From NCBI GenBank assembly GCA_035041965.1, contig JAPYMA010000128.1:31931-95930 (forward strand): DNA of 64,000 nt. The letters run 5' to 3'. The DNA comes from Anisakis pegreffii. Its lineage: Eukaryota; Nematoda; Chromadorea; Rhabditida; Anisakidae. A program made the translations under genes and the position numbers. Positions 39,723 to 54,600 of this stretch are shown piece after piece (position 1 is the first letter of the stretch; every line of letters begins with the position of its first letter). The notes beneath the pieces were generated by a model, which had not been told where the DNA came from, did no database searches, and worked only from the letters and a program-made list of their open reading frames with translations.

Positions 39723-42700
39723 CATGCTTTGGAACACGACACTGAATGGTATGAAGGATTGGAAATGAAACTGTAGTTGTTCCGTAAGGATACACAGGTA
39801 TATCATATGAACAGGATCAAGATATAAGAGGATTATTGATATCCGATAATGGTGATAGTAAAACAATTTGATAGTGTGATGATAAAAACGAATTTAGAAC
39901 TGAGCACTTATGAAGATATACTGTTGTGGGTTAGAATCGCCTGGCTGGTGTTGATTAGGTGGAATGGAAGAATGAAACTGAGGAGGAGGTGTATTGTTAC
40001 AATAATTTGTGAAGACTGTGTTGAGAAACATTTGCGCTGGTTGAATGGAAACGCTTTCTTGGATTGTTCTTTGAATGGTGCACTGAGGAGTTATTTGGCT
40101 TGGTTGATTGCAAAACGAATTGTAGCAAAGCAATAAATGCTAACAGCAGCAGCAACAGCGGTATAAATATTTTTAAACTGTCGAAAACAGGAAGACAATA
40201 AAGAACAGAAGAAGAGTTTCGAGAATCGACACACATAACAGAACTATCATTCCCAAACAATTCACTTCTATCCTTCACTACTACACTTTAGGTTTACTTG
40301 TCGAATTGCACAATTCACTATGTGAACTTTCTAAAAATCAACTCTTTCTATTGCACAAATGCAATGTATCTGTCCATACATCCGTCCTGTTAAGAACTAT
40401 CATCTCAAGTCTCGTACGTCTTATCTCATTCTTACCCCATCTTACCTTACCTTATCTCAAACTATACGCCTATCTATCTATCTGATCCTCCATTGTTCCA
40501 GCAATAATTGCTGCAAATGAAGCAAGCAAGCAGCCAGCAACTGTTCGTTGCCTGAGGTTTTCTAAGCACTAATCATATCCGTTTAGAAGTGTTGATACGT
40601 TGTTGAATTGGATATACTGCTGGGAGTTAGAGCTAGAGGCTTATCGGGCTTATTGTAATATCTACTCGTCTGGTTGGTGGGTCGTTCGCTCGTTCATCAT
40701 CACATTTATTCTCACAATGAGTGCACTGCAGATTGAAAATGATAGATATTTATATCCGATGGGATTGGATGGATTGGATTTTGTATTGCATAAGAGATTC
40801 ACTCACACAAGAGTGCCATCGTCAATACGAGATCGCCCACTCGCATACACCACACCATGATAACGTCAGCCAGGCAGTAATCAGCCAATTTAAATGATTG
40901 CTTATTCATTTATCATAACATTTTTTTTGTTGAGATTTCCTCATTAATTCCTTCACCTACTCATCGCATTCCGTTCAATGAAAACAAAACATTTTTCTTA
41001 GCAAGAGTGAGTGATCGAAAGAATGAATTGAATTTTGTTCGCTTGTAGCACAGTAGCAACAATAACAACAACAACAATGACATTAATAAATCATCAGATC
41101 CTTAAAGTTTGAGAGAAGAAATAATTTTTTTTGGTGCAGTAAAACCTCTGTACTCTGGTGCGATTTACGTTCGTTGAGCACTCTCATTTTCAGAGACATA
41201 GTTGATGCGTTTGTTGCAGATAAAGTCATCTTTAGTTAAGATCGGTGGATTGATACATTTAATTTCCGAAAACAAAACATCCAGAATCCAAAAGATTAGC
41301 AATTCGCGGGTAGATTTATAGGAATACCGTATAGAATCAAATTCTCAAATTTTGATCATCCGAACGAATCGCAGATCAAACCGCTCAAGGTTATTTCAAC
41401 TGATAGGTAAGCTGTAGTCATCGCTGAGCGTAATATAGTAATTTTTGCTCGCAACGAATAATTTTGCTTGCAGTGAGCTAATCTAATGACCTCATAAAGA
41501 AGAACTGATCATGATTTGAGTGGAAATGATACGAAAATTGAAATTACTTTATAATAACTTGAATTTCTGCTACTTTTGATAATTTTATGCGAAACAGCCC
41601 TTAATGATACGCTTGTAGGTGAGTTCATTTAATCAGTAAGCAACTCATAAGCTCATTTAGAATTTTTCTAAAACTTCTTATTAAGAAGGGACCAATCTGG
41701 AGTAAATTAATCGTCAAATCTCAACACAAATGTAGCTGTTGCAAATCGATTTGATCTGTCTTAAAACGTTGAAGAGCTAAATCAGCATATCGTCAAATGA
41801 ACTGATACTATTGATTATGGATTACAATCTCGCTATGGATTGAATGGACTATTGAATGTGGATTAAAGAATACAACTTGCACGAGTGTAACAAAATTCTC
41901 TACACATCGCTAAAGCAACAGGAAACATAAAGTGACCCAGCAGTTAGCATTAGTTGACCCACCGGCCGACTGAACATCAAAAGATTACAAAGACTATGAT
42001 GCAAAGATTACAAACAATTGAATCAATCCTTAGCAGATGATAAATCTCGCATTCTCGCTCGTACGTCATCTCAAACGACTGAGTCACCAAGTATTTTCAG
42101 AACAAATTCTACCTACGTCTCAAGCCGCTGCTTTGCGTCAGATAGCAGCAGCTGATTAGAATGGCAGCTTTATCAAATTCGTGGATATCATGCTAATGAT
42201 AGCAATGTGAAAGCAATGAAAATAATTTATATGTCACAATGTAAAGTGATCATTTCGATCAACATTCATATTTGGTGTAAACTATTCGATCAATGAAGCA
42301 TTTGGAACTATTCGAGAGTACTTGTAGGATTCTATTGTGAAAAGTTGTCTGGAATCTATCACGAGAGAAATGGTAATTAAAGTGCTGAGGTATTCGGAAT
42401 GGCCTAAGGAATTTCAGGATGGAACTGGAATTTTGAGGAGAATCTTAATGTAAAATAATGGTTAAGAAATAAGTGAGGTTTCAGTGGTAAGGACAAATTC
42501 ACTTACTGCAGGATATTTGAAGTTATGAGTTCAGAATGAACATTGGAAAGGATATAGATGCTAAAACTATAAATTGTCAATGATAACATTCAGATTGAGT
42601 AGTCTTAATGAAACATTCTTGTTTATAACACTCGAATTGGGAGTTAGATAATAAATGCAACAATTTTCAGGCGAACAAAAGGTTAAAGGTCGGCGATTCA

Positions 42701-42915
42701 TTGAAATTAGCAGCTGAACGTTGGCCTGGCAACAGATCAGACTAAGGCATTAGCAGGTAGTAAAGGTGTGATGCACTCACTCACTAATGGAAGCACATCT
42801 GATCGCAATCTGTTGAGATTATGATAACGTTGGTATATATACATAAGAATAGATCTATACTAAATGAACACCAGAAATGATAATTAGTCACATTGTTTGT
42901 TCGATGAAAACTTCA

Positions 42916-42933
42916 GCCTAAGCCTAAGCCTAA
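42916..42933 (-). repeat. Three copies of the nematode telomere unit TTAGGC (interstitial)
   Basis: The plus strand reads (GCCTAA)x3, the complement of TTAGGC, the telomere repeat of nematodes. Eighteen bases is too short to be a chromosome end; it is an interstitial copy or chance. Confidence 0.55.
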
Positions 42934-45900
42934 GGTTCACTACCTACGCTATGTGATAGAATTGCTGGACGGATGGATAATTGGATGAGATAGCGAAAGC
43001 AGAACAAGAAGAATGCAGCAGAGAAAAATTTTTATTTGATCGGAAAACTTTTTGAAATTGAATAATTTATTATTGAATGGAACAAGATTGTTTCTCTCTA
43101 GTTCACGCATCATCACACATTCGCCGTTAGAATTCTTCCAGAAATCCATCTCGCTTCAAATCACATTGCGTAGGTTGTAATCGCTTAGTGTGTGCACAGA
43201 GTTTTATCGACAGCTGTTTTTTGCTTGCAGCGCGGATAAGCAACAAAAACTCGCAGTTTATAGGTTGAATCGATGAGATTTTATGGGTTTTGAGAAAGTG
43301 ATTTTATCACCATCAAGAAGAGCGTTCACTTCCGCAAAAAAAAAGAGCGCAATTTGCTTAATCTCTTTTGTTTAAACTGAAGAGTTGATATGGGTTGCAA
43401 TAAATTTCATTAAGTTTTATCATAGTTTTGACAGAAACATACTGTGCTTTGGTTTGATCAGCTGATCAACCAGCATGTCTGATTAATATGTTGCAAGCGA
43501 ATTTTCAGTCGTTCAAATTGATGAGGTCGAAAATTTCTGCGCTTTTTCGACAAGCAAACAAGGATTTTTGGATAGGGATTTAAAGATGAGTTCTGCGTTG
43601 ATTTCGATTCATTTGATTTGATTCATGTCGGTGAAAATGCTCAGAACACTTTGCACATTTTGTCAGCAGTCAGTACATAATCCATTTTGTGTTGAGTTGA
43701 GCAAATTCATCACATTCTTGTGTGCTCATTGTGTCGATTCGTTATATAACACATTTTCTTTTGAGCAGCGAATATAATGAAGAGCAGCGAATGAAAAGAT
43801 TCACTCCATTTCAACTGATCATTCATCAGAAATCGCGCTTCATGCCAATGTGTAACTTTTGCAAATTCTAGAGCACGATTGTTCAAACAATGCTGCAGAA
43901 ATATCTTTATTGGATGATGCACTAAGGAAAACGCAAATCAAAGAAGAAAAAAACGATGAACAAATTGTGTTCTGTGTTACTGACATCGGATAAGATTGTT
44001 CGCTCTGCATCAGATCGTCCGTCCGTCACCTGTGGTGGCAGTTGCGAGAAGCATTTCAGATTACATGCCTTCCCTTCCCTTCCCTTACTCTGGCAGTTAA
44101 GAGAAATGCTTCAGGTTGAGCGTTTAGCATTGATCTGTGTATATCATTATGCTTTTGGGGATGATGTTCAGGATTAAAATTGCGATAGTTTTTAGTTTCT
44201 AAGTTGATTTCTAATTTCTAAGTCTAAAAGCTTTCATTTTTCGCAGCAGCACTCAATTTTCCATAAATATTGCATTCAGTTCTCAATTCGTATTGCTGTT
44301 GCCTCTTATTGCATACGGAAAAACACGGTCTCAAAAATTGTATTTGAAACGTATTGTTTGAATGATTGTTTTGACAGGATTTTCAGTGCTTTTTAGAGTT
44401 TAGCGTTTGATGATGGAATTTTAAAGATCCAAGATGTACCGACCAAAAAAAAAGATGATATCTCTGTGATCCGTTAGAAGCACTTAATCACATCCTACTG
44501 TAGTGGGCAGATAGATACTCAAACACTGACGATGATGATGCATATGCAAAGGTAGTGCAGCACTTCATGTATTCCGATCAGAATCATAATCGCTTCATAT
44601 ACAGGATTATTTGCCGTCACATGCAATTACCTTCACATACAGCCAATTCAAATACAGTCACCTACATTTTTGTTTCTTTGTTTTTTCAGAGAGCAATCCT
44701 GCAGTAATGAAGAGCAGCCGACTACGATGGATATGAGTGTAGTGATTGTTGAAGAAATTGTTGTTAACAGCTGATAAGAGCTGATAGAAACTACTGATGG
44801 GTGATAGAAGGAGCTAAAGGAAATCATTTCGATGATGAGTTATTTGGTGAAGGAACTGCGTTCTGAACGGAATCGAATTGAATGCGTCGTGAGCATCATC
44901 CTGATAGCCGCCATTGGGAGAGGAGGAATGGCCAGAAAGAAGTAGTGCATAATAAATGGTTTCGTTTTGAGATCACAAATTACTTCGACACTAATTCATT
45001 GACGCAAACTCGAGTAATCACATTGTTTATCACCGGTCGAGTGTACAACGAAAACAAAGAATGAGCGTTCTCGTGTTGATGATAGCTTTCGGTCGTGTGT
45101 TATTTCCAGGAATTACACTAAATTTGAACGGAACAGTTGCAACACTCAATGGAGATATGCTGCAACAAAACAGTCAAAATACATCGTGCCGTGGTTTTGG
45201 TTCCATCCGTTTTATGAAACACCTATAAACTGTAGCCTCACTCTTTCCTATCTTTGTTGAATCAATCAGAACTGAACAATGAACTTGGCTGATGTTCCTT
45301 CCTCACTCACTTTCTCCGCAAAATTCAGCGAAATCAACGGGAAAGTGGATTGTGAAAACAGAGCAGATAAGAGAGTTACTTAATGAGCAATTTCATCGAA
45401 TTGCCACACTATCTGATTTCAAGCAAAACTCCCTTCAGGAACAGATTTCGTGACGGAAACAGAGTTTTTTTTGAAGGAGGGGGAGGGGTGAATTGAAAGC
45501 TGTGAGGAGGAATTCTTGCCTCCATGCACAAGATAATTTTTATGATATAACAGGTCCAGTCATAACTAGGTTTACAATCGCTGAAGGAGATCGATCAAAC
45601 AGGAGATCATGGCAGTTCGTTGTCCCTTGAAGATCATCTCTCAGCTTGTGTGCATATCAGTTATTCTTTTATCATTGATAACAGAATTGTCTTGACAATT
45701 GTACTGCTAACAAGTACCGTATACGTCGAATTTACAATTTCCATCAATTCGTATGGATACAGTCACTTTTGATATTGCTTAGAAAACTGATTGCCTTCTG
45801 CTGTATCATCTGACGGCTTTTCTGATAGCGATTTTTAGAAATTGTGTGATTTTTGAAACTTCTATTTAACGTTTTTTTTTCAAATTAAGCATAGTCATTA

Positions 45901-46232
45901 GACAAGTGAATGCGTTCGTTCGCATGAAGGGAACTCACCTGACTTTTCACATAACTTTCCATTAGTTTTACGAGTGATTGTTCAGTGTCTAGCAATATTT
46001 GAGTGGATGAATTCACTAATTGATACACACTAACAATGCATTTTGATAAAACAACAATGAATTCCTCTCGATAATACTCTCCAAGAGAAAGTTACTATCA
46101 TTATCGTATTTTTCACCATAAGAATAAAACGAAACAACTGAACTGTTGATGGATTCCAATCGAAGTTTACAAAATGCATTCATCACTTATTGCTAAAACT
46201 ATCGTTTGCATTCATTCGGTTTTTTTTTCCAG

Positions 46233-46793
46233 CCAGCTAGTATGAATGAATCCTTCTCATCAAATGTGAACTTATTTGGAATGGAAATTCGCGAGGTCAG
46301 TATGATGAATTTCAGAGTTTACATTTTATTTAGGCGTTATACTTACTGGAATAACTCTTCATCTCGAGAAATTGCACTCCAGCAAAATGAATATCGTTCA
46401 AAAATCATACACTCTTAATCTTATCACTATAATTTCTTCATTAATTCTTTCATACCTCTCAAAATAGCATCATAATACAGTTCATTGCACCTGTAGGTAT
46501 GAATTATATCGTGTCAAATGCGCAAAAAATGTTCCAGTTAGATACGAAAGTAAACAATCTGGTTTGCATCTACTGTAGCGAATGCAGTTTTATGGTAAGG
46601 TAGAAACTACAGTTGTTCAAGTGAGTCGTCTAAAAATAAACTGAAAATAACAAATAGACCTTAGAACGAACAGTTGCAGAGAATGGGTTTTGTAGTGGTG
46701 GTGGTGGTACTGCTGCATCGAATGGAAACAATTTATCAATCATATCATCAATCAAATCTTTATCAGTGGCCATTAATTTGCTTCAATGGTTAA
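46233..46793 (+). CDS. Candidate short gene, weak support
   Basis: A strong tttttttttccag acceptor at 46232 is followed after nine bases by an ATG (46242). Three frame-0 pieces then join: 46242-46295, 46538-46594 and 46680-46793 (TAA), giving about 74 residues. Exon 2 contains VCIYCSEC, a short Cys cluster. Exon 3 opens with a valine run encoded by a GTG repeat, which may be non-coding. The acceptor so close to the ATG would suit a trans-spliced leader. I recognise no family and consider this a guess. Confidence 0.25.
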
Positions 46794-48614
46794 TGAAAGT
46801 GTTCTCAACTCAACTCAGTGAAAGTGATGATGATGCAAGCAGCAAGTTTCACCGAAGAACCTAGCCAGCTAGCTCTTCGATGAATATAAGAGTGGAAAAA
46901 AGCTCAATGGAGAAAGTTTCACTTGCGATTTCTTCATACACAGGTGGAGATGGTATATATAGTGATGGTTTAGATTGTTTAATTGGTTTAGATTTAGTTG
47001 ATTGTGTGAATGTCTGCTGAGGCTCATATAACGTTTGAGATAAGTCAGTGTTTCAGCGAATGAGATTAGATAGAACTCTTTCTTTAAAGAAGTTATAGTG
47101 GTTGGTTCTGATTTTGCTTATTGAAGGGATGAATTTAGACACAAACATGAAAATTAACAACGTTGGTACTGAACTGATGAGTTGTAGAAATTAAGTGGGC
47201 TACAATGCAATCAGCATGATTATATTGTCGAATTATTTCAAAAATTAGATTCTCCTATTGCGACAGTGATAATATCTTTAGCCGAAGACAAACAATATCT
47301 TGTGAGAAATCGATCATTGGGGAGATCAAAATGGTCTGTCTCATTTTCTGGATATTTTTGCAGTTTTTTAAGAAATCCTCATTGAATTTTCATCACCGTA
47401 AGAGTTTCTCTTGAATTAACTTTCCTGATAACCTCTATCATCTTCATTACATGTATAGAGAAACATCGATGGCTAGTGATAATGAGTGATCCAGCATTGA
47501 AGTGAGAAGATAGTTTTGCAAATGATAATATGAAGCGATTGCGATTCGAAGTGTGCAAATGGTGGTGCTGCTGCTCATCAATTGAGCATCACTGATTTCG
47601 ATTGCTCACCAAATGATTTTTCGTAGCTTTTTGCTAAAAACACATTCTCTCGCATGGGAATGATTATTGTTTCAGCGGAGAAATTATTCATATAATTTGA
47701 GAAGAGCAGCCAATGGCTTGTGATTTATTGTGTTAAATCCACTCGTCAAATGTGTGTGTTGATGAGGATAACTCATCACATTAACGCACACTTATTGGTT
47801 TCATGAAAAAGTTTTCGAACACATTATCATTCTTTTCGATTTTGTTTTATCGTCGGGAATGAGTTACTGAGCAGCGAATGATCAGAAATACCAACTGCTG
47901 CAGAGCATTTGCGATGATGATTCATGAAGAAAAAGCTAAATGACTGTTAATCTGAATGAGTAATTTGCACTGCAGAGACAAATCTGCAGATTGTTCACAT
48001 ACGAAAACCCATCATTCGCATTTTTAGTCTCACTGAAGTGAAGTGAAGATTTGAAATTCTCTTTAGATGTGTGATGTGATTCGAACATTCGAAATATAAG
48101 TGTCTATGAGGATCGATGGAATACCAGAATACGTATGGATGGATTTGATAAGTGACTGCTGCGTGAAGGATTTGCTTGCTTGCTTTTGAGGCGCACATAC
48201 AATAAGCCGATAATGATCACTTGGTAAAGATCATAATCAAAATCAATGATCAATAATTCCATCCACTTAAATTCATTCCCTTTGATCCTAAATGAATAAA
48301 TCAAATCAAAGTAAATCCAGATCACTGAAAGCCTTCACAACATAACTGTTTACTTGAGCGCATTACAGTTATAGAATTGATACTTTTGAATTCAAGAAAC
48401 CATAGTGGATTATCATCATCGCAATCTAATTAGAATCGGAATCGAAATAGGAATATTATCTCATAATAATAACAACATTATAATAACAATAAGAGCAGTA
48501 ACAACAATAATAACAATAACATCAACAGTAATGAAAACCAAATAGCAAATTTTCGGTTAAAACTATTAACCAAAAAACAACGGTAACAATAATAATGATC
48601 AGTAAAACAATGAG
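46794..48614. other. Gap before RBD-1, no supported gene
   Basis: AT-rich intergenic sequence. It ends in AAT/AAC-rich simple repeats at about 48455-48540, just beyond the 3' end of the minus-strand RBD-1 gene. Confidence 0.55.
48455..48540. repeat. AAT/AAC-rich simple repeat
   Basis: Mixed aataata, aacaac and aataac units follow one another without a strict period. Confidence 0.7.
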
Positions 48615-51600
48615 TTAATCGTCATCAATAGCCGTTAAGTCCTTCTCGATTTCTTGCATTTGTTTTTTCTGCTTTCGCATCTCTTTTGTTGTACCACTGA
48701 ATTATTTTATTCACTTTATTTTTTGTCAAACGCTTTAACTTCATCAGATATCTTCATAATTAAAACTCATTTCTTATTGCAATCGCTATCCGAATGCATC
48801 AATAGACAATAATAAAGCTGAAATACACAATGGACCTCACTGAACCTACTGTACATTATATCAGTTACGCTTCAAAGACTTAGCATTGCTAACCAAGCAA
48901 AAGCCATCAGCGCCATAAATCGCAAGGGATATGAAGGAATAAGATATCAATGAACCTGATATTCGATAGCGCCTTATCGCGAAGTTCCTCAATCGACTCG
49001 TCCTGCTTCGCCCATTCCAATACCAATCGACGACCGTACAAATGTGTCGAATGAACAAGCGCATCGAATGCTCTGGCCGCATCCGCTTTGTTGATGAAAT
49101 CTGCGAATCCGAAGCCACGATGACTCTCCGTCGACGAGGTTGAACCAATCTGCAAATGAAAACATTTAACTTGTAATCAGCAAAGACCATTCAGCAGCAA
49201 TCTTGAAACGTGAGATTTGGCTAGCCATGACCACAATTTGCAACAATTTCACTGCCAATCGAGAAAAATTCCCAATCGAGAGAAAAATCAACTAATCGCA
49301 ACAGTCACAACCAAATTGCAACATATTCAAGAAATTTAAAAGCATCACAGATAAAAACAAACAAATCAATCGACTGTATCTAATCCATTGATTTCATTCA
49401 GTTCCTCTCACATTTTACTTCATTTTGTATTCTATCAATTAAACGAACCCATCCGATGATGGATGATGCATTTTTCAAAAACCAATTAAACAATAATATC
49501 AACGACGAACTTTTTTCGGTATTCGAAATGCCCTCAGTTCACCAAATGTAGCAAACAATTGCTTCACTTCCTTTCGATTCGCTTGGAACGGTATATTCCT
49601 AATCATTATCTGAATATGAAACTGATTATCACTATTTTAACAAGCATCCTTCCTTTTCGTAGCGTTTCTTCACATATATTTGAGAAATCGGTTTTCTCAT
49701 AACTGGTTTAGACAGTCATGAATGAATATAAAAATTTTGCACCAATGATATTTTACAGAATCAATCAACAAGAACTTTAAAAAAAGAAAATACCTTGGTA
49801 CAGTCGCCTTGTTTAAGTCTCGAAACTGTTTTACGTTTGCTCGACTCGTCATTCGCGTCTTCTTCACGATGCGATAATTTCAATTCAATACAATGACCAT
49901 CCAATAGAATACCCTACAATTATTCCCAAATACATTGATCAGCTCAGTATTCATAAAATTTCGTTCATTACACAAACAGTCTTAAAATCATTTTGAAAAC
50001 TGCTTAATCACCATATCCAAAAATAGAAATTAAATCCAACTAAATCTTATACGATTATTTGAAGTGCCTACCTGCATCTCTTTGATTGCTGATTGCGCAT
50101 CAGCAGCACGATAGAACTTCACAAAGCCGAATCCCATTGAAAGCGATTTTGATGGATCATTAGGATCTAAAAAAGATATCATTATCATTTATACGAGTAC
50201 AGATAACACTATTGCACCGATTATTATTATCGACCCACTGATATTGCCGTCACTGTCTCATATTCAACCTTACTGTCTGATATTCGACTGTTACTAAACC
50301 AACGTTTTGTTGACAACTTTATCTCTCTACCACAAATCGATGAATATATCGCAAAACCGATAAAATGAGCAAACGGATGAAATGAGTGAAATACCTCGTT
50401 TTTTGGACACGACTGCTGATCGAATTTTAAATTTGGCCGCAAACTTGTGATATAACGATTCATCGGTTGTGTTGAAGTTAAGATTTTTGACGAAGAGAAT
50501 TCTTCCAGATGTAGACTCTTCTTCTTCTTCATCGATGTTATCTTCATTATCATTATTGTTCGAATCTTCTTTGATAGTCTCGTCGTTTTGCTCAGATTTC
50601 ACGCGATTCAATTTTTCGGTTTGTTCAGTTCCTGTTCCATCTTGATCAACTTTCTCTTGCTTCAAATCACTTCCTGAACATACTTACTTAGAATCGCTTT
50701 CAGGATCCAAATAGATTATCATTCGTTTTCGCAACATTTCTAGTTGAGCAGCACCTATCTTTATAATGCACAAAATATAACAACAGAACTACCTTTGTTA
50801 TGATTACCGAATTTTGCACTCACTTTGAAAGGAAATCTTTCGATTATTACAAAGAAATCGTGAAATCATTCATATCAATCACGTCTCAGCAAAATACTGA
50901 TAAATAACCTGGTAACTGCGCGATTTTCGATTCTTCCACTCTGGACTCCTCGCATTCCTCTTGTTTGACTGTCACTTCATCAGTGTCTAGTTGGCGATGC
51001 TTTTTACTTCGTCTCAATTTCTTCTTCTCATCAGCACTTAACGAAGAGCCTCTTTGGGATATCGCCATGGATTCATCTTGCACCGCTTCCTCGTTATTCT
51101 CAACGCTTTCCGTTTTCCTTTCCTCATTCGATACCACTGCTTCATTTGAAGATTTCTCATCAACCATTTCATCTGCAATATATAATCTTTCCAATAACAT
51201 CACCATTAAATTCACTATTAATTCAAGTAAACTGCAAAATAATCGCTCGCAATGATAAATGTCCTTGTACAATTATCAAATTCATCCGAACCTCTCCACA
51301 ACTGACACCACCAAAACCTTCACAACACTACAATATTACAATATCATTTGTTCCAAAACCAAAAAGCAAACAAAATAAAACAAATAAGCAAGTAAACAGA
51401 TGAATAGCCATATACGACAGCAAATGAACAACTGACTGGCTGAAGGATGAAATGAATAAACCAAGCAATGTGTATCAACAAACCATCTTTTCTTCGACTA
51501 GCGAACACATCGAACGGTGCCCACTCCAGATAGAGTGGTTGGGATCGGAAACGTGAATAAGCCAATGCTTTGAACGCCATTTTTGCCTCATTATTATTGT

Positions 51601-54600
51601 CCATTTCAATCAACGCACTGATACCTTCTTTAATTTTTTATTTATTGTACACTACATACACCTTGACCTCTCTATTGTATTTGATTTGACACAAGATTCA
51701 AATTTCTGTCGAAATGAATGAATATCGTAAAATATCTATTCTTACAAACGAAACAAAAAGCTAACCATGTGGCATGATGGCTCGCTTAATAGACCCATAT
51801 CTTTCGAACATTCTTTTCAATTCATCCAAATCAACTCCGTGTGGTAAATTCTTAACCAAAATCACCACATCACTTCGTTTCGAGGCAGGTCTCGAGAAGG
51901 CATCCAGGCAAACACCCGCTGCTAACAAAAAATCACGTGTCTCTTTCACCAATCGAGTTTCAGCCAATGCCAATCGCACACCAGCACTACAAATTATCAG
52001 GCATTTTAAGCTTGCAATGAATACCAAATCGCCTGTTTTATAACTAGATTCTCTTCACATTTATACTCCAAATATCAATTTCTCTAGTGACAACAGATTC
52101 ATCAAAGACGTCAAAATTCAATTAATACGAATATCGAATCCAAAATCCATCTGCTCCCCAATGAATCACGACAATCCTAACCTCGTTTCTCCTTCACCAC
52201 TCAATAAATCGCTCTTTTCAATGCTCAGCTTAGCCGCTAAGCTATCAGCGATTGCATTGGCACCCATAAATAACGCATTCCACGAGTGAGCTTTGCCAGC
52301 GTTTGCCTTCAAATTTTCACTGCTTCATGATCAAACCACTTCATTTTCGAGTCATTTGCAAACATCCATAATCACGCATAAGAATTTGAATGAATCAACA
52401 AAATATTTCATTATCAGTAATATTCATCAAGCAATCATAATTGTCTTCATTTCCACACCCATACCGCCGTCAAAACGGATTCAATTCAAGTGAAATGCTA
52501 CCTTCAGTTTGGCTTCTTTCTCCTTCTGGAATGCAGATTTCTTATTTTCATTATCTCCATCCAATTCGTCGGCTTTCGATGTCGACTCTCGTTTTTCATC
52601 TCCAGCCAAAACGTGCAACATTCGACCCTTCAAAGAAATTTTACGACCTCGGATAAAGTACATCAAATGACAGAAATCTACTTAAATGTGCCAGTTAGCT
52701 GATTCTAAATGTGAAATGGAGTTGACGTTCAGAAACGTAAAATTATTTCAATACTGAAAAATATCATCGGTTGCGCAAACAATAATACGAAGATGCAAAC
52801 AAGCGATAAAGCGATATTCACAGTATTAATATGAAGATATTTGCATACTCACATTACAGTTACTATCGCTATAATGAATAAATTAGCAAATGACTGACTA
52901 AACAATAGGAATCGATTAAGTACTGTAAGAAAAACCTTAAAAATAGTCCCGTCAAGAGCTGAGAACGCTTGAACAGCATTCTCGGGAAACACATAGGTCA
53001 CTATTGCGAATCCTTTACATTGGCCTGTTCTTTTATTGACAATCATTTGCAAGTCTGATATTTCACCATATTTCTTCAATAAATATTGCAAATCATCCTC
53101 CTTACACGAATACGGCAAATTGCGAAGGAACAACCTTAAAATGGCAAACTCAATTCCAGATTATACGATACACCTTCTAATCGCACTCTTGGATGAACTA
53201 AAATTTTGTTCATCGCTCGTAAATTCTTCAAATCATTTCATGAAACTCATACTAGAATTGAAAGATGAATAACAATAGCAGTAATCGAAAAAATGAGGAA
53301 AACAATCCAAAATCTAAATAACAATACAATGAACTGTTGAAATAATGATGACCTTCCAGTCTCAAGAATAGCGTTTGTAATAGAAACGTTTTCTGCTTCA
53401 CGATTCTCATACAACTCATCATCATTATTATCCGACTGTTTTGTTGGATCTGATTTATCATAATGTTCTCCTTCATCACCAGGCACTCTCACTACTTGAA
53501 TCTGAAAAAAAAAAGAATATTTTTCAATTCATCTTCGACCAATCAATCATCACAATTCATTACAATGACAATTCTCTGAAAACATTTAGAGATAAAGATG
53601 AATAATGACGCATATACAATGATTCAGATAAGCCGAAACAAAGAATACAATAAATATATCAGATTATTCTAAGTCACTGACTTTTGAACCGCCTAAAAAC
53701 TGGCCATTCCTTTGTAGAGCTTTCTTGACATCACTTCGTTGTGTGAACGTTACAAACGCGAAAGCTCTGTGATTGTCGCGACTGATTTTGATACCCTTCA
53801 AACGAATCGGACTGAACCATTCTTTGAGACTTTTCTGTTTGATTGTTACCGGTAAGCCTTTTACTATCAACGATAAAGTTGTGTCACCTTCAATATGATT
53901 TCATTCGTTGCTTTACATTTACATTTTATACATCATTGTATTTCAGCATGCTATAAAAGAGGTGATTTCTTTGCAGACACAAACGTCCAATGGGAAGATC
54001 TCAACAATTTGAACAGAGATGGAAGAATTTATCTGAAGAAATTTTTGGGAAACTGTGGATATGATAAGCAAACAGTTGACAATTCAGAGTGGAATTGATC
54101 ACGCCTCTCAAGAAACTCAAAAACAAATCCTGAAAGAGATACTACCTACCGTCTACGACCGACTGAAAAAATGAACAATTGAGTAATTGGAATAAATGGG
54201 TAAAGTGATGAAAATGATAGAAAATTTATAAAAATTGTCGAATTTTATAAACATGTTATCCAATTCGATGAAAAAGCTAAACAATTCAATAACCTGAAAT
54301 TCCTTCAAGTAACTGATTGAGCAAACCATCTTCGTCTTCTTCAAACTGGCTATCAATATGTCCTTTAACAGTAGGTTCATCATCCTGCAAACCCAAATCG
54401 TTCAATTTATCACTGATCGATCGAAATCAACGAAAGAATCAATGAGTTATAATATGATATGTAAATAATAGGTAACTAAATAAACAACGCAATAATCTTG
54501 ATCTATAGGAACAAATACAGATAGTTCCAACTGAATTACATATTCACGAATAACTCACAGCCTCAAGAGCTTTCACTTTGCTGTTCTGTGCGGCTAAAAA

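Larger units (their letters stand above)
39267..46232. other. Long non-coding stretch upstream of myosin
   Basis: About 7 kb without a supported exon chain. It probably contains the muscle promoter and enhancers of the minus-strand myosin gene. Contents I can name: a degenerate tacggta-type minisatellite at about 39672-39722, a GCCTAA telomere-like triplet at 42916-42933, a short (TTCCC)n run near 44071-44089, and a G-rich patch near 45474-45490. Open frames at 39894-40278 and 43956-44177 lack support. Confidence 0.5.
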